Source of the DNA: Porphyrobacter sp.
GTDB lineage: Bacteria > Pseudomonadota > Alphaproteobacteria > Sphingomonadales > Sphingomonadaceae
NCBI GenBank assembly: GCA_016125555.1
Contig: WGLN01000009.1
Coordinates: 1-64,000, forward strand
Length of the DNA: 64,000 bases
Reading direction: 5' to 3'
Part shown: one piece after another, positions 62,800 to 64,000 of the stretch
Numbering within the stretch: the stretch's first letter is position 1
How the letters are laid out: every line of letters begins with the position of its first letter
The notes under the pieces: model-generated
What the model was told of the DNA's origin: nothing
Seen by the model: only the letters and a program-made list of their open reading frames with translations
The model's database searches: none
Translations under genes and position numbers: made by a program

Positions 62800-63843
62800 A
62801 TGGGCCGTAGACCCTCCCGCGCCGCCGATCCGGCTCTCTCGCCCGATCCCCGCGGCATTCCCGCTCCCCGCCGCGCCCGGGTGGAGCTGACCTTCGAGAA
62901 CCAGTCGCTGCTGGGGCCGCTGTTCGGCCAGTTCGACGCCAACCTCGTACAGGTCGAGAACCGGCTCGGGGTCTATATCCACGCCCGCGGGCACCAGGTG
63001 GTGATCGAGGGGCCGGAGGACGACGTCGCCCGCGCGCGCGAAACCCTGCGCACCATGTACGATCGCCTCGCGCGCGGCGAGGAGCTCGACAGCGGGGCGA
63101 TCGAGGCGATGATCGCCATGTCGAACGAACCGACGCTGGAGGGCATCATCTCGGGCGAGCGCGATGCACCGCCGATCATGATCCGCACCCGCCGCAAGAC
63201 CATCGTGCCGCGCTCTGCGACGCAGATCGAATATATGCGCAGCCTCGCCAAGGACGACATCATCTTCGCGCTTGGCCCGGCGGGGACCGGCAAGACCTAT
63301 ATCGCGGTGGCGCAGGCGGTCAGCCAGCTCATCACCGGCAGCGTCCAGCGCCTGATCCTGTCGCGCCCGGCGGTCGAGGCGGGGGAGAAGCTGGGCTTCC
63401 TGCCCGGCGACATGAAGGACAAGGTCGATCCCTACCTGCGCCCGCTCTACGATGCGCTCAACGACTGCATGCCGCCCGAGCAGGTCGAGCGCCGCATCGC
63501 CAGCGGCGAGATCGAGATCGCGCCGATCGCGTTCATGCGAGGGCGCACGCTGGCCGATGCTTTCGTGATCCTCGACGAGGCGCAGAATACCACGCGCGAG
63601 CAGATGAAGATGTTCCTCACCCGCTTCGGCCAGAACAGCCGGATGGTGATCTGCGGCGACCCCAAACAGGTCGACATTCCGGGCGGGCCGAACATGAGCG
63701 GATTGAACGATGCGGTGGGAAGGCTGGAGGGCGTCGAGGGCTTCGGCACGATCCGCTTCACCGCCGCCGACGTGGTGCGCCATCCGATCGTCGGCCGTAT
63801 CGTCGAGGCTTACGAGGGGAATGGTAAGGGCGAGGGGGCGTGA
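62800..63843 (+). CDS. phoH: PhoH-like ATPase
   Basis: 347 residues. An N-terminal KH-like part (GPLFGQFDANLVQVENRLGV) and a P-loop ATPase with Walker A GPAGTGKTYIAVAQA and Walker B AFVILDEAQNTT. It usually lies between miaB and ybeY, and probably has a role in RNA metabolism. ATG 62800 follows AAGGA. GTGA overlap with the next gene. Confidence 0.94.
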   Translation: MGRRPSRAADPALSPDPRGIPAPRRARVELTFENQSLLGPLFGQFDANLVQVENRLGVYIHARGHQVVIEGPEDDVARARETLRTMYDRLARGEELDSGAIEAMIAMSNEPTLEGIISGERDAPPIMIRTRRKTIVPRSATQIEYMRSLAKDDIIFALGPAGTGKTYIAVAQAVSQLITGSVQRLILSRPAVEAGEKLGFLPGDMKDKVDPYLRPLYDALNDCMPPEQVERRIASGEIEIAPIAFMRGRTLADAFVILDEAQNTTREQMKMFLTRFGQNSRMVICGDPKQVDIPGGPNMSGLNDAVGRLEGVEGFGTIRFTAADVVRHPIVGRIVEAYEGNGKGEGA

Positions 63844-64000
63844 GGGCCTGGCCTGCCGCGCTGCCCGCCCTGCTGCTGGCGGGACAGGCCGCCCACGCCG
63901 AATATGGCGCCACGCGCTGGGGCATGACCCCCGATGCGGTGGTCGCCGCCGTGGGCGCCGATGCGCACCTGGTCAGGGACAACCGCGACGAGCGCTCGCT
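63840..64000 (+). CDS. start of a secreted protein, unknown (cut by window edge)
   Basis: The GTG overlaps the phoH stop by four bases. The 53 visible residues begin with a signal peptide (VRAWPAALPALLLAGQAAHA) followed by EYGATRWGMTPDAVVAA, a typical start for a small periplasmic protein. In many related genomes ybeY follows phoH directly; this start is not YbeY. Confidence 0.65.
   Translation, partial: MRAWPAALPALLLAGQAAHAEYGATRWGMTPDAVVAAVGADAHLVRDNRDERS

Overview
The window reads as a GC-rich alphaproteobacterial chromosome segment, most likely Sphingomonadales (Erythrobacter/Porphyrobacter-like). This rests on gene content and order: atpH-atpA, rpmF-plsX-fabH-ihfA-merR, dciA-dsbA-dsbA-smc, ppi-miaB-phoH, a large TonB-dependent receptor, a DUF1489 protein and a BLUF photoreceptor. 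The placement comes from recognising families by eye, without database searches. I see no insertion sequence, integrase, prophage, CRISPR array, rRNA or tRNA. Coding is dense, and no stretch over 300 bases lacks a gene (the longest is 293 bases, 40961-41253).

Layout. 1-1336: start of the ATP synthase operon (atpH and the 5' part of atpA). 1545-11475: a TauD-type dioxygenase, a membrane-linked trypsin-like protease, Ada, a GST, an FeS photolyase, PriA, a frameshifted DUF4197 gene and a DUF2490 barrel. 11532-20816: small transaldolase, cobT, a coupled unknown gene, nitroreductase, cysS, a hydroxyacid dehydrogenase and an acetolactate-synthase-like/aldehyde-dehydrogenase pair. 20825-24198: a periplasmic protein, an S24-type repressor with palindromic operators facing two small unknown genes, a metallo-hydrolase and a MAPEG protein. 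24252-27584: rpmF-plsX-fabH-ihfA-merR. 27589-33210 (minus): dciA, two DsbA-like proteins and smc. 33240-37555: mutY, a serine hydrolase, nudC and an FrnE-like protein. 37595-42965 (minus): TonB receptor, a linker protein and a sterol-desaturase-type hydroxylase.

The most interesting region is 43153-55650. One minus-strand run holds an ABC transporter (substrate-binding protein, permease, ATPase), a NikR-like regulator, two DUF1989 proteins, a urea-carboxylase-family enzyme, allophanate hydrolase, a soluble hybrid histidine kinase and a LuxR-type response regulator. Most junctions are four-base overlaps. From published work on this gene set it is better read as guanidine (carboxyguanidine) degradation than simple urea use. 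The same dyad, AATTATTAC-N14-GTAATA, lies ahead of both the transporter and the regulator gene. I see no guanidine-I riboswitch in the leader. The regulator appears to lack most of the NikR nickel ligands. Together this suggests a protein-controlled guanidine/urea regulon with an unknown effector.

55711-64000: a beta-propeller lipoprotein, an AppA-like BLUF-SCHIC photoreceptor, DUF1489, an SDR, MgtE, a cyclophilin, MiaB, PhoH and the start of a secreted protein. A perfect parS palindrome lies at 4101-4116 and a one-mismatch parS-like site inside a longer inverted repeat at 61265-61280, which hints that the segment is near the replication origin.
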